Counted from the stretch's first letter, positions 28,045-36,929 are shown. The stretch: DNA of 64,000 nucleotides from Methanolobus psychrophilus R15 (GCA_000306725.1 CP003083.1:1178001-1242000); one strand, 5' to 3'. Numbers and translations: made by a program. Notes: generated from the letters alone by a model not told the origin.

Positions 28045-28926
28045 TCAGACAATTGCTCTGAAGAAGCCTACTTTGGGCTCGTATATGTGCCCGTCTGAAA
28101 GGAGCGAACGTACAGTCTTTTCAACTGATCCTGCCGGAATGTTCTTTGAACCTGCTTGCCGGAGAAGCTCAGTGTATTCCATACCTTTTCCCCCGTTCAC
28201 CTCCTGCAGAAGAAACATGATAAATTCCTCAGTATCGAAAAGGTCACCGGCAACTGCAGACAGACTGCTCTCTATGGAGAGCAGGGCATCCCTGATATGT
28301 TCCCTCATACCCTGGATGTAAGACCTGTCAGTGCGATAAAAGTCCAGAGCCATGCATACTCCTTCTGCAATATGCGACGGCACGTTCTTCAGTGAAAGGT
28401 GGTCGAACAGCTCCATTCCGCTCAGGCCTGATGATAGGGCCTCTTCAAAGACATCCAGACGATCAAGTGTCAGTTCCGCGGTATCAACCATCCATCGATT
28501 ACGAGTGTTCTCGTCAGCGTGGTTGATCTCCTCAGGACGCAATGAAACAAAAACCGAGCCATCTCCCGGTTCATACGAACGGACCTTTCCGATAATGGTC
28601 ACAAAAGAAGGGACTTCAACTGTCGAAAGAAACACCGATGTTTCCGGCTGGAAATTTCCCGAGTACACGGTAAATGTGCCTGTCGGGTCCGACACCCTTG
28701 CTCTCCACAGCTCCTTTTCCCCTCCTTTATGGCTTCCGATATCTTCTACCTCCGTTATGACTCCGGCTATAAAAAGACGATTCACCTTTGCACCTGCCGT
28801 TGTCACAAGGAAATTCGGGGCATGCAGGTCCGCCTGACTGGTAACGTCCGAGCTGGAGCTGATCTGGAATCTGGAGTCATTGAACTCCCTGGCAAATACC
28901 CTGTGGGCCATCTCTCTTTCAGCCAT
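28045..28926 (-). CDS. RPA-associated protein with RPA32-like C-terminal winged helix
   Basis: A 293-residue paralogue of the protein at 20918-21490. The N-terminal OB part aligns with it (MAHRVFAREF, AKVNRLFIAGVITEVEDIG, LWRARVSDPTGTFTVYSG). It has an extra 100 residues at the C-terminus whose last 70 (EFIMFLLQEV, SVEKTVRSLLSDGHIYEP) strongly recall the winged helix of eukaryotic RPA32, used there to recruit repair proteins. The start is one of two adjacent ATGs after AGGTGAT; I use 28926. It overlaps the RPA gene upstream by a few bases, so the pair is one operon. Confidence 0.88.
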   Translation of the reverse strand: MAEREMAHRVFAREFNDSRFQISSSSDVTSQADLHAPNFLVTTAGAKVNRLFIAGVITEVEDIGSHKGGEKELWRARVSDPTGTFTVYSGNFQPETSVFLSTVEVPSFVTIIGKVRSYEPGDGSVFVSLRPEEINHADENTRNRWMVDTAELTLDRLDVFEEALSSGLSGMELFDHLSLKNVPSHIAEGVCMALDFYRTDRSYIQGMREHIRDALLSIESSLSAVAGDLFDTEEFIMFLLQEVNGGKGMEYTELLRQAGSKNIPAGSVEKTVRSLLSDGHIYEPKVGFFRAIV

Positions 28927-30232
28927 CATCAATCACCTTTCCTTCAATTCTTTCAAGCAGAGAGCTTATACGTTCCTTAAGGTCTGTATCCGGGTACCAG
29001 GCGGACTTTGCAACCAGAGTGACACCAAACTCATTCCGTGAGGAGTTACCCCTGATAACAATATACTTTCCTGTAAGCACGCGCTTCATATCATCGTAGA
29101 CAACCTCTTTGGAAATGGATTCCAGGGCCATCTTTTCTGCTTCATACATACTCTTTCCGTAAACCACCTCTGACAACTCGCAGTTAAGCATCACATGTAG
29201 GGAGCCGGTCCCATCATCAAGGATGAACTTTATGCGCATGTCAGACACGCAATCAACTGAACCGTGAGCTCTGCAGTTTGCTTTCTGGGTCACTCTGTTA
29301 CACACAGGGCACCGGTCGATCATCCCGGAACCAGGCCTGACAGAAATGATATTCCCCGCTACGGTTACATCGAATATACCGCTCTTTTCAAGTACCTTGC
29401 CAATAGGAACAGGATCTGATGCCTTGCTTACGGACTCCAGCGTGAATGGCAGCTCCTCAGGCTGTGATATCACGCTTACAGCAGTGCTCTCGCTGAAATT
29501 AATGGAAGGCAGTCCCCTGAATATCCTGACGGTTGCACCTTCAAACCGGATAAAGCTCCCGATATCCGCACCTTTGAGCGGTGTCCACGAAGTAAAGGGA
29601 AGCTTTGCAGTCTCGTCTGCAATGACTCCCTCGGTGATTGTCAATAGTTTGCCCTTCATCGGAACATCCCGGTGGTACATCTCAACTATGACCACAATAG
29701 AATTTGCCACCACATCAGCAGGAGCTATATCCTGAAGTTTCTTGAGATTCTGATGGGACATCTCTTCTATTCCCTGGACCATGTCATCCGGGAGCTTCTC
29801 TAGCAGCGAACGCTTACCAAAGTAAAGCTCTGGCCGGTTGTTCCACAGCCGTGTGTATGCATTCTTTATCTGGAAAGCATCTCCAGCCTTAAGCGACATG
29901 TCATCCCAGCACGTAAAAGAGCAGATACCGGTCCCATCTCCGAAAGAGCCGGTAAAAACACTCCTCTGCTCTCCCTGTACAGTGACAATCCTTTTCTCGA
30001 TGCTGATAATGCGGCCTGTGATATCAAAACTATTCATTCCGCCCATGAGATCCTTTACCTGAACAGATGTCGGGGATCTTGACATAAACCTGTTCAGGAT
30101 GGTTCTTTTTGCCTCATCGAGCGGGACCTTGAACTGCAAGAGCTTTTCCAGTTCAACTCTTATTTCCTCTGTATATCTGTTTCCAAGCGCCCTGCTTATT
30201 TCTTCTACATGGGGCGCGATTCTCTCATTCAT
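28919..30232 (-). CDS. Replication protein A, multi-OB with zinc finger
   Basis: A 437-residue single-stranded DNA-binding protein. About three OB folds are visible: residues 65-150 (FDITGRIISIEKRIVTVQG), 185-265 (GKLLTITEGVIADETAKLPFTSW), and 295-415 with the CPVC-x7-CRAH zinc finger at about residue 312. The helical N-terminus (ALGNRYTEEIRVELEKLLQFKVP) matches that of the RPA at 21491-22420. It is the larger of two RPA genes in the window and forms an operon with its own RPA-associated gene. Confidence 0.92.
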   Translation of the reverse strand: MNERIAPHVEEISRALGNRYTEEIRVELEKLLQFKVPLDEAKRTILNRFMSRSPTSVQVKDLMGGMNSFDITGRIISIEKRIVTVQGEQRSVFTGSFGDGTGICSFTCWDDMSLKAGDAFQIKNAYTRLWNNRPELYFGKRSLLEKLPDDMVQGIEEMSHQNLKKLQDIAPADVVANSIVVIVEMYHRDVPMKGKLLTITEGVIADETAKLPFTSWTPLKGADIGSFIRFEGATVRIFRGLPSINFSESTAVSVISQPEELPFTLESVSKASDPVPIGKVLEKSGIFDVTVAGNIISVRPGSGMIDRCPVCNRVTQKANCRAHGSVDCVSDMRIKFILDDGTGSLHVMLNCELSEVVYGKSMYEAEKMALESISKEVVYDDMKRVLTGKYIVIRGNSSRNEFGVTLVAKSAWYPDTDLKERISSLLERIEGKVIDDG

Positions 30233-30432
30233 AGATAGCCTCCGTATAAGTGAAGGTCATATTAGAAGGTCATTATCAAAATAGGGTCATCAGCAATAAA
30301 TATAACCCGCTGACAAAACTTGCAATTTTGAAAGCAGTAAAAGAAAGGTATATCAACTATCATACCTCATTTTCCTTGTGGAGTGAATCATTGTTTATCG
30401 GCCCGACATATCTCCACGCAGGAGGAGCTTAT

Positions 30433-30867
30433 ATGCCAAAACTTGCAATCGTCTACCTTAGTACCCAGGGAAATACACAGATGATGGCTGAAGCCATTGC
30501 AGAAGGAGCCAGGGAACGCCATGTTGAAGTAAAGGTCAACAATTTTCATGAATGGAACCCTGCCGAGATAGCAGATTATGACGCCATAGCCGTCGGATCA
30601 TCTACATTTTACTATACTATGCTTGACCCTATCGCAAAGTTCATTGACCGGATAGTCGAGGTGGGTGTTGACGGAAAGATAGGGGCTGCTTTTGGCTCCT
30701 ATGGCTGGAGTGGAGAGGCGCCGGTAAAGATAGCAGAAAAACTGCGCAATGCCGGAGTAGAGGTTATTGACCCTGTGCTCAGGATACAGTACACACCCAC
30801 CGAAAAGGATCTTTTTGAATGCAACCGCCTAGGGAAAGACCTGGCAGAGAGAATGAAGAACAGGTAA
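30433..30867 (+). CDS. Flavodoxin
   Basis: A 144-residue FMN electron carrier. The phosphate-binding loop is STQGNTQMMAEAIAEG at residues 9-24, followed by VGSSTFYYTML and FGSYGWSGEAP, the typical isoalloxazine-binding loops. ATG 30433 has GGAGGAG 6 bases upstream, which settles the start among several longer in-frame options. In methanogens such proteins shuttle electrons between ferredoxin-linked enzymes or FprA-type oxidases; the partner is not shown here. It is divergent from the RPA operon. Confidence 0.9.
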   Translation: MPKLAIVYLSTQGNTQMMAEAIAEGARERHVEVKVNNFHEWNPAEIADYDAIAVGSSTFYYTMLDPIAKFIDRIVEVGVDGKIGAAFGSYGWSGEAPVKIAEKLRNAGVEVIDPVLRIQYTPTEKDLFECNRLGKDLAERMKNR

Positions 30868-31013
30868 TATCTTGTTCTCCTTCCGGAATTTCCGGATAAT
30901 TTTTATTGTGCATTTTCCCCGGTTAAAATACACCTGCCTGACACCTATTGAGTTTACTCTGTACTAAAAACAGCTATACTGCGGCTGCCGGGCTCATTTG
31001 AGGATTAAGCATC

Positions 31014-31023
31014 TTTATATACC
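31014..31023 (+). promoter_or_regulatory. TATA-like box upstream of the histone gene
   Basis: TTTATATACC matches the archaeal box A consensus and lies 66-75 bases before the histone ATG; a second AT run (ATATATAG, about 31040) lies closer. Either could be the promoter. Confidence 0.4.
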
Positions 31024-31088
31024 TTATTTACCAATTAACATATATAGAATGCTTTATTAGAAGATGTAAGTTTTATTGAGGCGTATTT

Positions 31089-31301
31089 ATGACAATAATA
31101 CCATTTGCACCCATTGAAAGAGTAATAAGGAACGCTGGCGCACAGAGAGTCAGTGAATCAGCAGCAATGGCCCTTACTGAAATGCTTGAGTCTTACGGGT
31201 TAGAGGTTTCCAGGGAAGCCATAAAACTGGCAGAGCACGCAGGAAGGAAGACAGTCAAGGCTGAAGATATTAAGCTGGCCCGGGAAATGCTGGGCAAATA
31301 A
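31089..31301 (+). CDS. hmfA: Archaeal histone
   Basis: A 70-residue HMf-type histone, a full-length single histone fold that dimerises and wraps DNA. The helices and loops are recognisable: FAPIERVIRNAGAQRVSESA, the long central helix, and GRKTVKAEDIKLA before the final helix. GAGGCG lies 6 bases before the ATG. It is monocistronic, expected for an abundant chromatin protein. Confidence 0.96.
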   Translation: MTIIPFAPIERVIRNAGAQRVSESAAMALTEMLESYGLEVSREAIKLAEHAGRKTVKAEDIKLAREMLGK

Positions 31302-31376
31302 TCCCTGTTTTTGAGTTTAATTACTTTTTAGAGATTCAGACTAATTGTACTACAGACCTTTTTCAAGTACTTTTGG

Positions 31377-31889
31377 CTAACGTATAAGGAAAAGATCGAA
31401 GAGGCTTATACCTGTCAGCGTAACTATGCTGACAATTATGCCTGCTATCATGACACCTGCCAGTATTGCAGGGAAGGCATGCCTGAATTGTATCCCAAAT
31501 ACAAATGCTGCAGCACACCCGGTCCATGCGCCGGTCACCGGAAGGGGCACAGCTACAAAAAGGGTGAGTGCCAGAATGCCATACTTCTCAAACCTCTCGG
31601 AATGGTTTCGATGGGTCCGGTCAAAAAGCCAGGTGAAGAATCGGTCAAATATGGAATAGCGACGCAGTTGTGCGGAAACCGGTTCAAGGAATAACAGTAA
31701 AGGGATGACCGGAAGCATGTTCCCAAAGACCGCCAGCACATAAGCACTGAACGGAGACAGGCCATAAACCCCCAAGGCTATAGGAATGGCTCCCCTAAGC
31801 TCGAATATTGGAAGGCAGCTTATTATGATGGTGGAAAGCCATGGAGGCACACTGCTCAGCAGTTCAAGTAACTGCACTTCCAGTGACAT
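31377..31889 (-). CDS. Small multidrug export family membrane protein (COG2426)
   Basis: About 170 residues with four or five hydrophobic segments, matching the Sm_multidrug_ex family. Signature regions are LPIFELRGAIPIALGVYG and EKYGILALTLFVAVPLPVTGAWTG. The family name comes from weak evidence and the substrate is unknown. The start may be ATG 31895 (ATGA overlap with rfcS) or ATG 31889, which has better spacing to AAGGA. It is cotranscribed with rfcS. Confidence 0.8.
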   Translation of the reverse strand: MSLEVQLLELLSSVPPWLSTIIISCLPIFELRGAIPIALGVYGLSPFSAYVLAVFGNMLPVIPLLLFLEPVSAQLRRYSIFDRFFTWLFDRTHRNHSERFEKYGILALTLFVAVPLPVTGAWTGCAAAFVFGIQFRHAFPAILAGVMIAGIIVSIVTLTGISLFDLFLIR

Positions 31890-31891
31890 GA

Positions 31892-32848
31892 TCATTCCTT
31901 CCCGGATAGTGCGAAATGAGCCAGCAGCGATTCCAGCTGGATGCGCTCGTTTGCACCTTCAGTAAGTCTGAAATCGATCTCTCCTATGACGTCTATGAGT
32001 TCGACCATCTTTTTCTCAGGAATGTTTATTTCAAAGATAGCCCGGTATACCTGACCAATAACATCCTCACCTGAAAGTCCCTGCTCAAGCAGGAAAACAT
32101 CCAGATGCTTTCTGGCCGCTGTAAAGTTACCTGAGAGAGCGGTTTCGATAAGCTCACGAACCTGCTCCGGCCGGGCAGTGGCAGTTATCTTGTAAATAGC
32201 ATCCCTATGGATGGTATCAGCAATTAGCGCAGCCGCCTGAAGTGAGTTGATGGCTTTTCTCATATCGCCCTGAGCAACATACTTGATAGCATCCACGCCG
32301 TCCTCGGCTATATCGAGACCTTCGTTCTGGGCCACAAAACGCACACGTCCCGCAACCGCCTCATCGGAAAGAGGGCGGAACCTGTATACGGCACATCGCG
32401 ACTGTATGGGCTCAATTATCTTGGAGGAGTAGTTGCATGAAAGGATAAAGCGGCAGTTGTTGGTATAACGCTCCATGGTGCGCCTGAGGGCTGACTGGGC
32501 ATCGGATGTCAGTGCATCGGCTTCATCAAGGAAGATTATCTTAAAGTCAGCGCCCCCGATAGGGGTTGTTTTTGCAAAGTTCTTTATCTTTGTCCTGACG
32601 ACATCTATCCCACGCTCATCAGAGGCATTCAGTTCTGTAAAGTTCTCACGCCATGAATCACCAAAGAGTTCACGTGCTATGGACACTGAAGTCGCGGTCT
32701 TGCCAACACCAGGAGGTCCGGAGAACAGTAGATGCGGCAGGTTGCGGGTCTTTATGTAGGATTTTAACCTTTCAACCGTTTCAGTCTGGCCGACCACATC
32801 ATCAAGCTTAAAGGGCCTGTATTTCTCAATCCATATCTCTTCTTTGAT
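31892..32848 (-). CDS. rfcS: Replication factor C small subunit
   Basis: The 318-residue AAA+ clamp-loader subunit that, with RfcL, loads PCNA. Motifs are Walker A GPPGVGKTATS, Walker B IIFLDEADALTSDAQ, SRC-type RFILSCNYSSKIIEPIQSRC, and the N-terminal RFC box IWIEKYRP. That N-terminal box lies upstream of the first canonical start (GTG at 32797). The frame from the upstream stop holds no ATG, GTG or TTG before it. A GGAGG ribosome site is followed after 7 bases by ATC at 32848, which I mark as the likely initiation point. A non-standard start or a one-base error is possible. Confidence 0.9.
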   Translation of the reverse strand: MKEEIWIEKYRPFKLDDVVGQTETVERLKSYIKTRNLPHLLFSGPPGVGKTATSVSIARELFGDSWRENFTELNASDERGIDVVRTKIKNFAKTTPIGGADFKIIFLDEADALTSDAQSALRRTMERYTNNCRFILSCNYSSKIIEPIQSRCAVYRFRPLSDEAVAGRVRFVAQNEGLDIAEDGVDAIKYVAQGDMRKAINSLQAAALIADTIHRDAIYKITATARPEQVRELIETALSGNFTAARKHLDVFLLEQGLSGEDVIGQVYRAIFEINIPEKKMVELIDVIGEIDFRLTEGANERIQLESLLAHFALSGKE

Positions 32849-33088
32849 TTCTAACCCTCCGGCAGAAAAAGATAGTGTTTGACATGTATAGGCGAACGTT
32901 GTTTTTTAACCTTTCGTAAGGCAGAAACTTAAGAAAATAAGGATATCTAATTAGCTCCAAAACCTTCATTTCTCATTAGATATCCTCATATGACATTACA
33001 TGCCTTATAGACCATGCTGTGTAATCTGGGACAATACTCAGTGATCCTGCGATAAAACCAATAAAATGCCAAATAAAATTTCGTATAT

Positions 33089-33706
33089 TTATTTATGCTC
33101 AATTTTTATATTAGTTCCAGTAACTATTATAACCTGAGAATTGCTTATAGGAATTAATTTTAGCTTGGAATCATATTGTGTAGTTATTTTCTCTATAGCT
33201 TTTTTGAATGGGAAATTTGTATGATGTGGAAGCGGATAGAATTCCACTATTGACAATGCTGAATAATCATTTAGTTCAGGTGCTTCTTTACAATCATCCA
33301 TATCCTTAACATATTCAATATTCGGAGAAAGGATCATTGAACCTGCAGACTCTCCAATATATATTTTCCCCGAATTAATTTGTTCCGCTATTATTTTATC
33401 AGCACCCGTTCTTTTTAGTTCTTGAAGCAAAAAGAAGGTGTTGCCACCAGAAATATAGATATAATCATTATCCTGTATTTTTTTTGATATTTCATTGCTT
33501 GTTGCTTTTGTGATTTCTAGCTCGTCAATTATTAGTCCCAATTTTTCAAGCGCTTTTTTACCTGCACTAACATAAAAATTAACTTTCTCTGGTATGCTTG
33601 CCGTTGGAATAAATGTAACTCTTTTTCCTTTTAAATCATCCTTTGCAAAACCAGGAAACAGTTTTGCCACATCTGCAAATGACGATGATAAAAATAATTT
33701 TTTCAT
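33089..33706 (-). CDS. Peptidase E-like serine peptidase (family S51)
   Basis: A 205-residue peptidase-E family protein (dipeptidase E cleaves Asp-X dipeptides; relatives include cyanophycinase). The nucleophile elbow is IGESAGSMIL and an oxyanion-region YISGGNTFFLL is present; EFYPLPHHTNFP may carry the His. ATG 33706 has GGAG 6 bases away, better than an ATG 12 bases upstream. The gene is much more AT-rich and Lys/Ile/Asn-rich than its neighbours, suggesting acquisition by transfer. Intergenic AT-rich sequence lies on both sides. Confidence 0.85.
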   Translation of the reverse strand: MKKLFLSSSFADVAKLFPGFAKDDLKGKRVTFIPTASIPEKVNFYVSAGKKALEKLGLIIDELEITKATSNEISKKIQDNDYIYISGGNTFFLLQELKRTGADKIIAEQINSGKIYIGESAGSMILSPNIEYVKDMDDCKEAPELNDYSALSIVEFYPLPHHTNFPFKKAIEKITTQYDSKLKLIPISNSQVIIVTGTNIKIEHK

Positions 33707-34015
33707 AATATTCTCCATAATAAGTTATATCTTATACAAAGTTTATAAAAGGACTTAAATGTATTCATTTTTGGCTCCGTAGAAAAACCTGAGCCTATCA
33801 AATTAGCCATAAATCTTCATCTAATTTGATGATTCTTTTGCTTAAAAAACCTAGCTAAGTTAGTCTTCTCAATATTATTTTGCAAATTTGCCAGTGCCAT
33901 AAGTAGGTATTGTTGAAAAATAGGTAGGCTTTTAAATCAAAATTCTAATTTGGTGGTATCAAAATAGAGCAGGGGTGATGCTGCTATTAACAGCATTACC
34001 CGTAAAACAGATGCC
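33707..34015. other. AT-rich intergenic region with an inverted repeat
   Basis: No gene is seen. An inverted repeat ATCAAATTAG / CTAATTTGAT (33797-33830, 14-base loop) lies in the middle, and the Rnf terminator hairpin lies at the right end. The low GC continues from the peptidase gene, so this may be part of the same transferred segment. Confidence 0.4.
33973..34001 (-). terminator. Terminator of the Rnf operon
   Basis: The 11-bp stem GGGTGATGCTG / CAGCATTACCC (one G-T pair, 7-base loop) lies 15 bases beyond the last minus-strand stop, followed by a moderately T-rich stretch. Confidence 0.6.
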
Positions 34016-34348
34016 TTAACCGTAGATAAGCCTGTAAGCGTACCTGCCAATGAAAGGTATCTTGAACTTCATTCCCCTGTAAGCCATGAATGCGAACAGG
34101 ACTACAAGGAACATCGCGGGGAAGCCTATGAAATCGGCCAGCACCCAGCCTACGTATGGTACCCATGCTATGAAGAATACCAGCAGGGACAACGGCAGGA
34201 ACACCAGGATCGACTGCATGGCATGGAACCTGACAAACCTGTTCTCCTTTTCGATGAGCAGGAGAATTATACCCGACACCCACAGCCCTACATAGCTCAA
34301 TGCTGCAACCTTATTCTCTTCAATACCCAGTTTTGTATCGTATGTCAC
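34016..34348 (-). CDS. Tic20-like (DUF4870-type) membrane protein at the end of the Rnf operon
   Basis: A 110-residue protein with three predicted membrane helices. The motif NRFVRFHAMQSILVF is typical of the Tic20/DUF4870 group. GTG 34348 is preceded by GAGGTGAT, a near-perfect ribosome site, and lies 4 bases after the rnfB stop; a longer ORF start at 34402 would overlap rnfB. In Methanosarcina acetivorans the Rnf operon also ends with a small membrane-protein gene (MA0665), which this probably matches in position. Function is unknown; a role in assembly or stability of the complex is inference. Confidence 0.8.
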   Translation of the reverse strand: MTYDTKLGIEENKVAALSYVGLWVSGIILLLIEKENRFVRFHAMQSILVFLPLSLLVFFIAWVPYVGWVLADFIGFPAMFLVVLFAFMAYRGMKFKIPFIGRYAYRLIYG

Positions 34349-34352
34349 GATA

Positions 34353-35153
34353 TCACCTCGCCTCAATGGTATTCTGCGGACATTTCTCCACACATATTCC
34401 ACAAGCTGTACACTTGTCCTGATCTATCACAGCAAGGAAATCAGTTACAGTGATAGCCTGCTCGGGACAGTTCTTCTCGCATATCTTACAGCCTATGCAG
34501 CCTACAGTGCAAACTTCCTTCACAGCCTTACCCTTGTCATGCGACACACAGCGCACATGCACTTTCTCGGACTCCTTTGCAAATGCCAGAACATCGTTCG
34601 GGCATGAGGATATACAGAGTCCGCAGCTTGTACAGAGATTCTTGTTCACATGAGGAAGCCTGTCATCTCCGATGTAAAGTGCATCAAAAGGACATGCACG
34701 CACACATGTACCGCGACCCATGCATCCATAGCTGCAACCTTTTTCGCCGTCAGATAGCATCATGACCGCTTTGCAGTCCTCAAATCCGACATACTCAAAA
34801 CGGTCAACGCAGTTGAGACCTCCATGGCACTTGATGAAAGGATATTGTTTCTCACCTTCAGCGACTTCCTGTCCCATGATTCCGCCTATTTCTTTTGCAA
34901 CATCAAAGCCTCCTACAGGGCAGCCGGTGATAGGAGCATTCTCATTGACCACGCGTTCAGCAAAGTCGCTGCATCCTGCGTAACCGCATGCACCACAGTT
35001 GACACCTGGAAGGACACTTATTATCTCCTCAACCAGCGGATTGGTTTCAACCTTGAACTTCTTTGATGCAAAGATAAGCATCAGGCCTACTGCAAGACCA
35101 AGGCCTCCAAGGATGGCCATCGACTCGATGAGGAAGGTAGTGGTAGTACTCAT
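34353..35153 (-). CDS. rnfB: Rnf complex subunit RnfB
   Basis: A 266-residue polyferredoxin subunit of the Rnf complex that takes electrons from ferredoxin. An N-terminal membrane helix (residues 7-27) precedes the CGACGYAGCSDFAE domain with a downstream ITGCPVGG. Then come cysteine clusters C-x2-GC-x3-GTCVRACPF, CTSCGLCISSCP, CTVGCIGCKICEKNCP and CTACGICVEKCP, so around six [4Fe-4S] clusters are possible. The start has SD GGTGAT. It follows rnfA by a 4-base overlap. Confidence 0.95.
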   Translation of the reverse strand: MSTTTTFLIESMAILGGLGLAVGLMLIFASKKFKVETNPLVEEIISVLPGVNCGACGYAGCSDFAERVVNENAPITGCPVGGFDVAKEIGGIMGQEVAEGEKQYPFIKCHGGLNCVDRFEYVGFEDCKAVMMLSDGEKGCSYGCMGRGTCVRACPFDALYIGDDRLPHVNKNLCTSCGLCISSCPNDVLAFAKESEKVHVRCVSHDKGKAVKEVCTVGCIGCKICEKNCPEQAITVTDFLAVIDQDKCTACGICVEKCPQNTIEAR

Positions 35154-35737
35154 ATTGGTATCACCCAGAAGTAATTAACAAATGCAAGTGAGAGCATTGT
35201 GGCTATAAGGAATGCCTGAGGAAGCCCCCTGATGGAAGAAGGAATGTTCACGAATGTTGAGCGTTCCCTGATAGAAGCCATCATCAGCATAACAATAGTA
35301 TATCCTACACCGGCAGCAATACCAAATACGACACTCTGCATAAAATTATACTGCGACTGTACGTTCAGCAATACTACACCAAGCACCGCACAGTTGGTTG
35401 TGATCAGCGGAAGATAGATACCCAGTGAACGATACAAAGAAGGGATATTCTTCCTGACCACGAATTCCACAAGCTGGACAAGCGCCGCAATGACAACGAT
35501 GAAACTGATCAGATCAAGAAATGTCATTGCTGTAGGCACCAGAATATAGGTGTAGAGCAGATAGGATGCCGTAGATGCCATTGCCATGACGAAGATAACA
35601 GCACCGGACATTCCTGCCGCACTCTTGACATCTTTGGTGACTCCCACGAAGGAGCAAAGACCAAGGAACTGGATGATCAGGAAGTTCTTGATGAACACAC
35701 CTTCCAGAAATATCGCAAATAAAGCTTTTTCTACCAT
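35150..35737 (-). CDS. rnfA: Rnf complex subunit RnfA
   Basis: A 195-residue integral membrane subunit with six helices, paralogous to RnfE with inverted topology. The conserved FLGLCSFVGVTK segment near residue 30 carries one of the membrane cysteines that binds the shared [2Fe-2S] cluster between RnfA and RnfE, and TNCAVLGV carries the other. ATG 35737 has AGGTGG upstream; a GTG three codons earlier is in that site. The gene lies 1 base after rnfE. Confidence 0.95.
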   Translation of the reverse strand: MVEKALFAIFLEGVFIKNFLIIQFLGLCSFVGVTKDVKSAAGMSGAVIFVMAMASTASYLLYTYILVPTAMTFLDLISFIVVIAALVQLVEFVVRKNIPSLYRSLGIYLPLITTNCAVLGVVLLNVQSQYNFMQSVVFGIAAGVGYTIVMLMMASIRERSTFVNIPSSIRGLPQAFLIATMLSLAFVNYFWVIPI

Positions 35738-35738
35738 T

Positions 35739-36353
35739 TTAACCACCTTTTGCTCTCTTTTTAGCTCTCTGATAGTTAACTACAGCCATGATGATACCGA
35801 TTGTGAGGAATGCACCTGGTGGAAGTATCATGGTTGTCATGGCAGGGTTTACCGGCAGTGACAACAGCGTGTAGCCAAAAGTAACTATTTGTCCTGTTCC
35901 CAGAATCTCACGTATCCCGCCGATAAGTACCAGTACAAGAAGGAAACCTGCACTGATACCAAGCGCATCTATGAAAGAAGGGAATATGCTGTTCTTGTTC
36001 GCATATGCCTCTGCACGTCCGATTATGATACAATTGACGACTATAAGAGGAATGAACACTCCCAGAGCCGCATACATGGAGGGGACATAAGCTTCCATTA
36101 TCATTCTTACAATAGACACAAACGTGGCTATAATTATAATGAATATGGGAAGTCTGACGGCCGAAGGTATCTGCTTTCTCATGGCTGAAATGAAAATGTT
36201 GGAACATACCAGCACAAAAGTCGTGCCTGCAGACATGCCTATTGCATTTTCAACTGATGTTGTGACTGCCAGTGCAGGACAGAGACCCAACACAAGCCCA
36301 AGGATAGGGTTATCCCTTGTAATCCCGCGGATGAATTCACTAAATACGTTCAT
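35739..36353 (-). CDS. rnfE: Rnf complex subunit RnfE
   Basis: A 204-residue membrane subunit with six helices. The cluster cysteines are in LVLGLCPALAVTTS and VVNCIIIGRAEAYA. Together with RnfA it forms the half-channel and [2Fe-2S] site through which electron flow drives ion transport. ATG 36353 is preceded by GGTGAT; the GTG in that site, three codons upstream, is less likely. Confidence 0.95.
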   Translation of the reverse strand: MNVFSEFIRGITRDNPILGLVLGLCPALAVTTSVENAIGMSAGTTFVLVCSNIFISAMRKQIPSAVRLPIFIIIIATFVSIVRMIMEAYVPSMYAALGVFIPLIVVNCIIIGRAEAYANKNSIFPSFIDALGISAGFLLVLVLIGGIREILGTGQIVTFGYTLLSLPVNPAMTTMILPPGAFLTIGIIMAVVNYQRAKKRAKGG

Positions 36354-36362
36354 TTTTATCAC

Positions 36363-36929
36363 CTAAGCCTCTGCCACTTTGACCTGATTGATTTTCGTGT
36401 TCAATGCATTTACCACGGCCTGAGAGGAGATCGTAGCTCCGGTAATAACATCAATTGACCCTCCTGACCTTGACAGGGCCAGTTGCTGCAGGGGAACATC
36501 ATTGAACTGGTTCTGGAAAGCAGGTGTTGTTATCCTTGCACCAAGACCAGGGGTTTCCTCATGCCTTAGAACATCCATTCCCAATACAGTGGAGAATGAT
36601 GCATCAACGGCCCCTGCTACCATGATAGGTCCACCGTAACCTGTCTGCTGCTGGAAGAAAGCATAACCTATAATGTTGCCTGACCCGTCCAGAGCGCGGT
36701 AATAAAGGATCTCACTCTGTCCATCAACATTTGCCGGCCCTTCGACAGGATCGAAGTTCTCTGCCCCGGGAACAAGCTCTGCAAGTATGGCTTCCTGAGC
36801 AGCCATTATATTCCTTTCTAACTGTGCCTGTGTAGGTATATAGGTAATTGCAAGCAACAAAGCTGCAACCACAGATATAAGGACGAGTTTCCCGATGACA
36901 ATGACAGTCTCCTTATTAGATTCACTCAT
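36363..36929 (-). CDS. rnfG: Rnf complex subunit RnfG (covalent FMN)
   Basis: A 188-residue subunit with one N-terminal membrane helix and an extracytoplasmic FMN-binding domain. The flavinylation motif is TGATISS, where the second Thr (about residue 166) should carry FMN attached by ApbE. GGYGGPI and HEETPGLG-type loops of the family are also present (TGYGGPIMV, HEETPGLGARI). ATG 36929 has GAGGTG 7 bases upstream and overlaps the rnfD end by 8 bases. Confidence 0.95.
   Translation of the reverse strand: MSESNKETVIVIGKLVLISVVAALLLAITYIPTQAQLERNIMAAQEAILAELVPGAENFDPVEGPANVDGQSEILYYRALDGSGNIIGYAFFQQQTGYGGPIMVAGAVDASFSTVLGMDVLRHEETPGLGARITTPAFQNQFNDVPLQQLALSRSGGSIDVITGATISSQAVVNALNTKINQVKVAEA

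Noticed and set aside
33781-33830. Insertion-sequence end beside the peptidase E gene
   Set aside because: There is an inverted repeat but no transposase fragment or target duplication.
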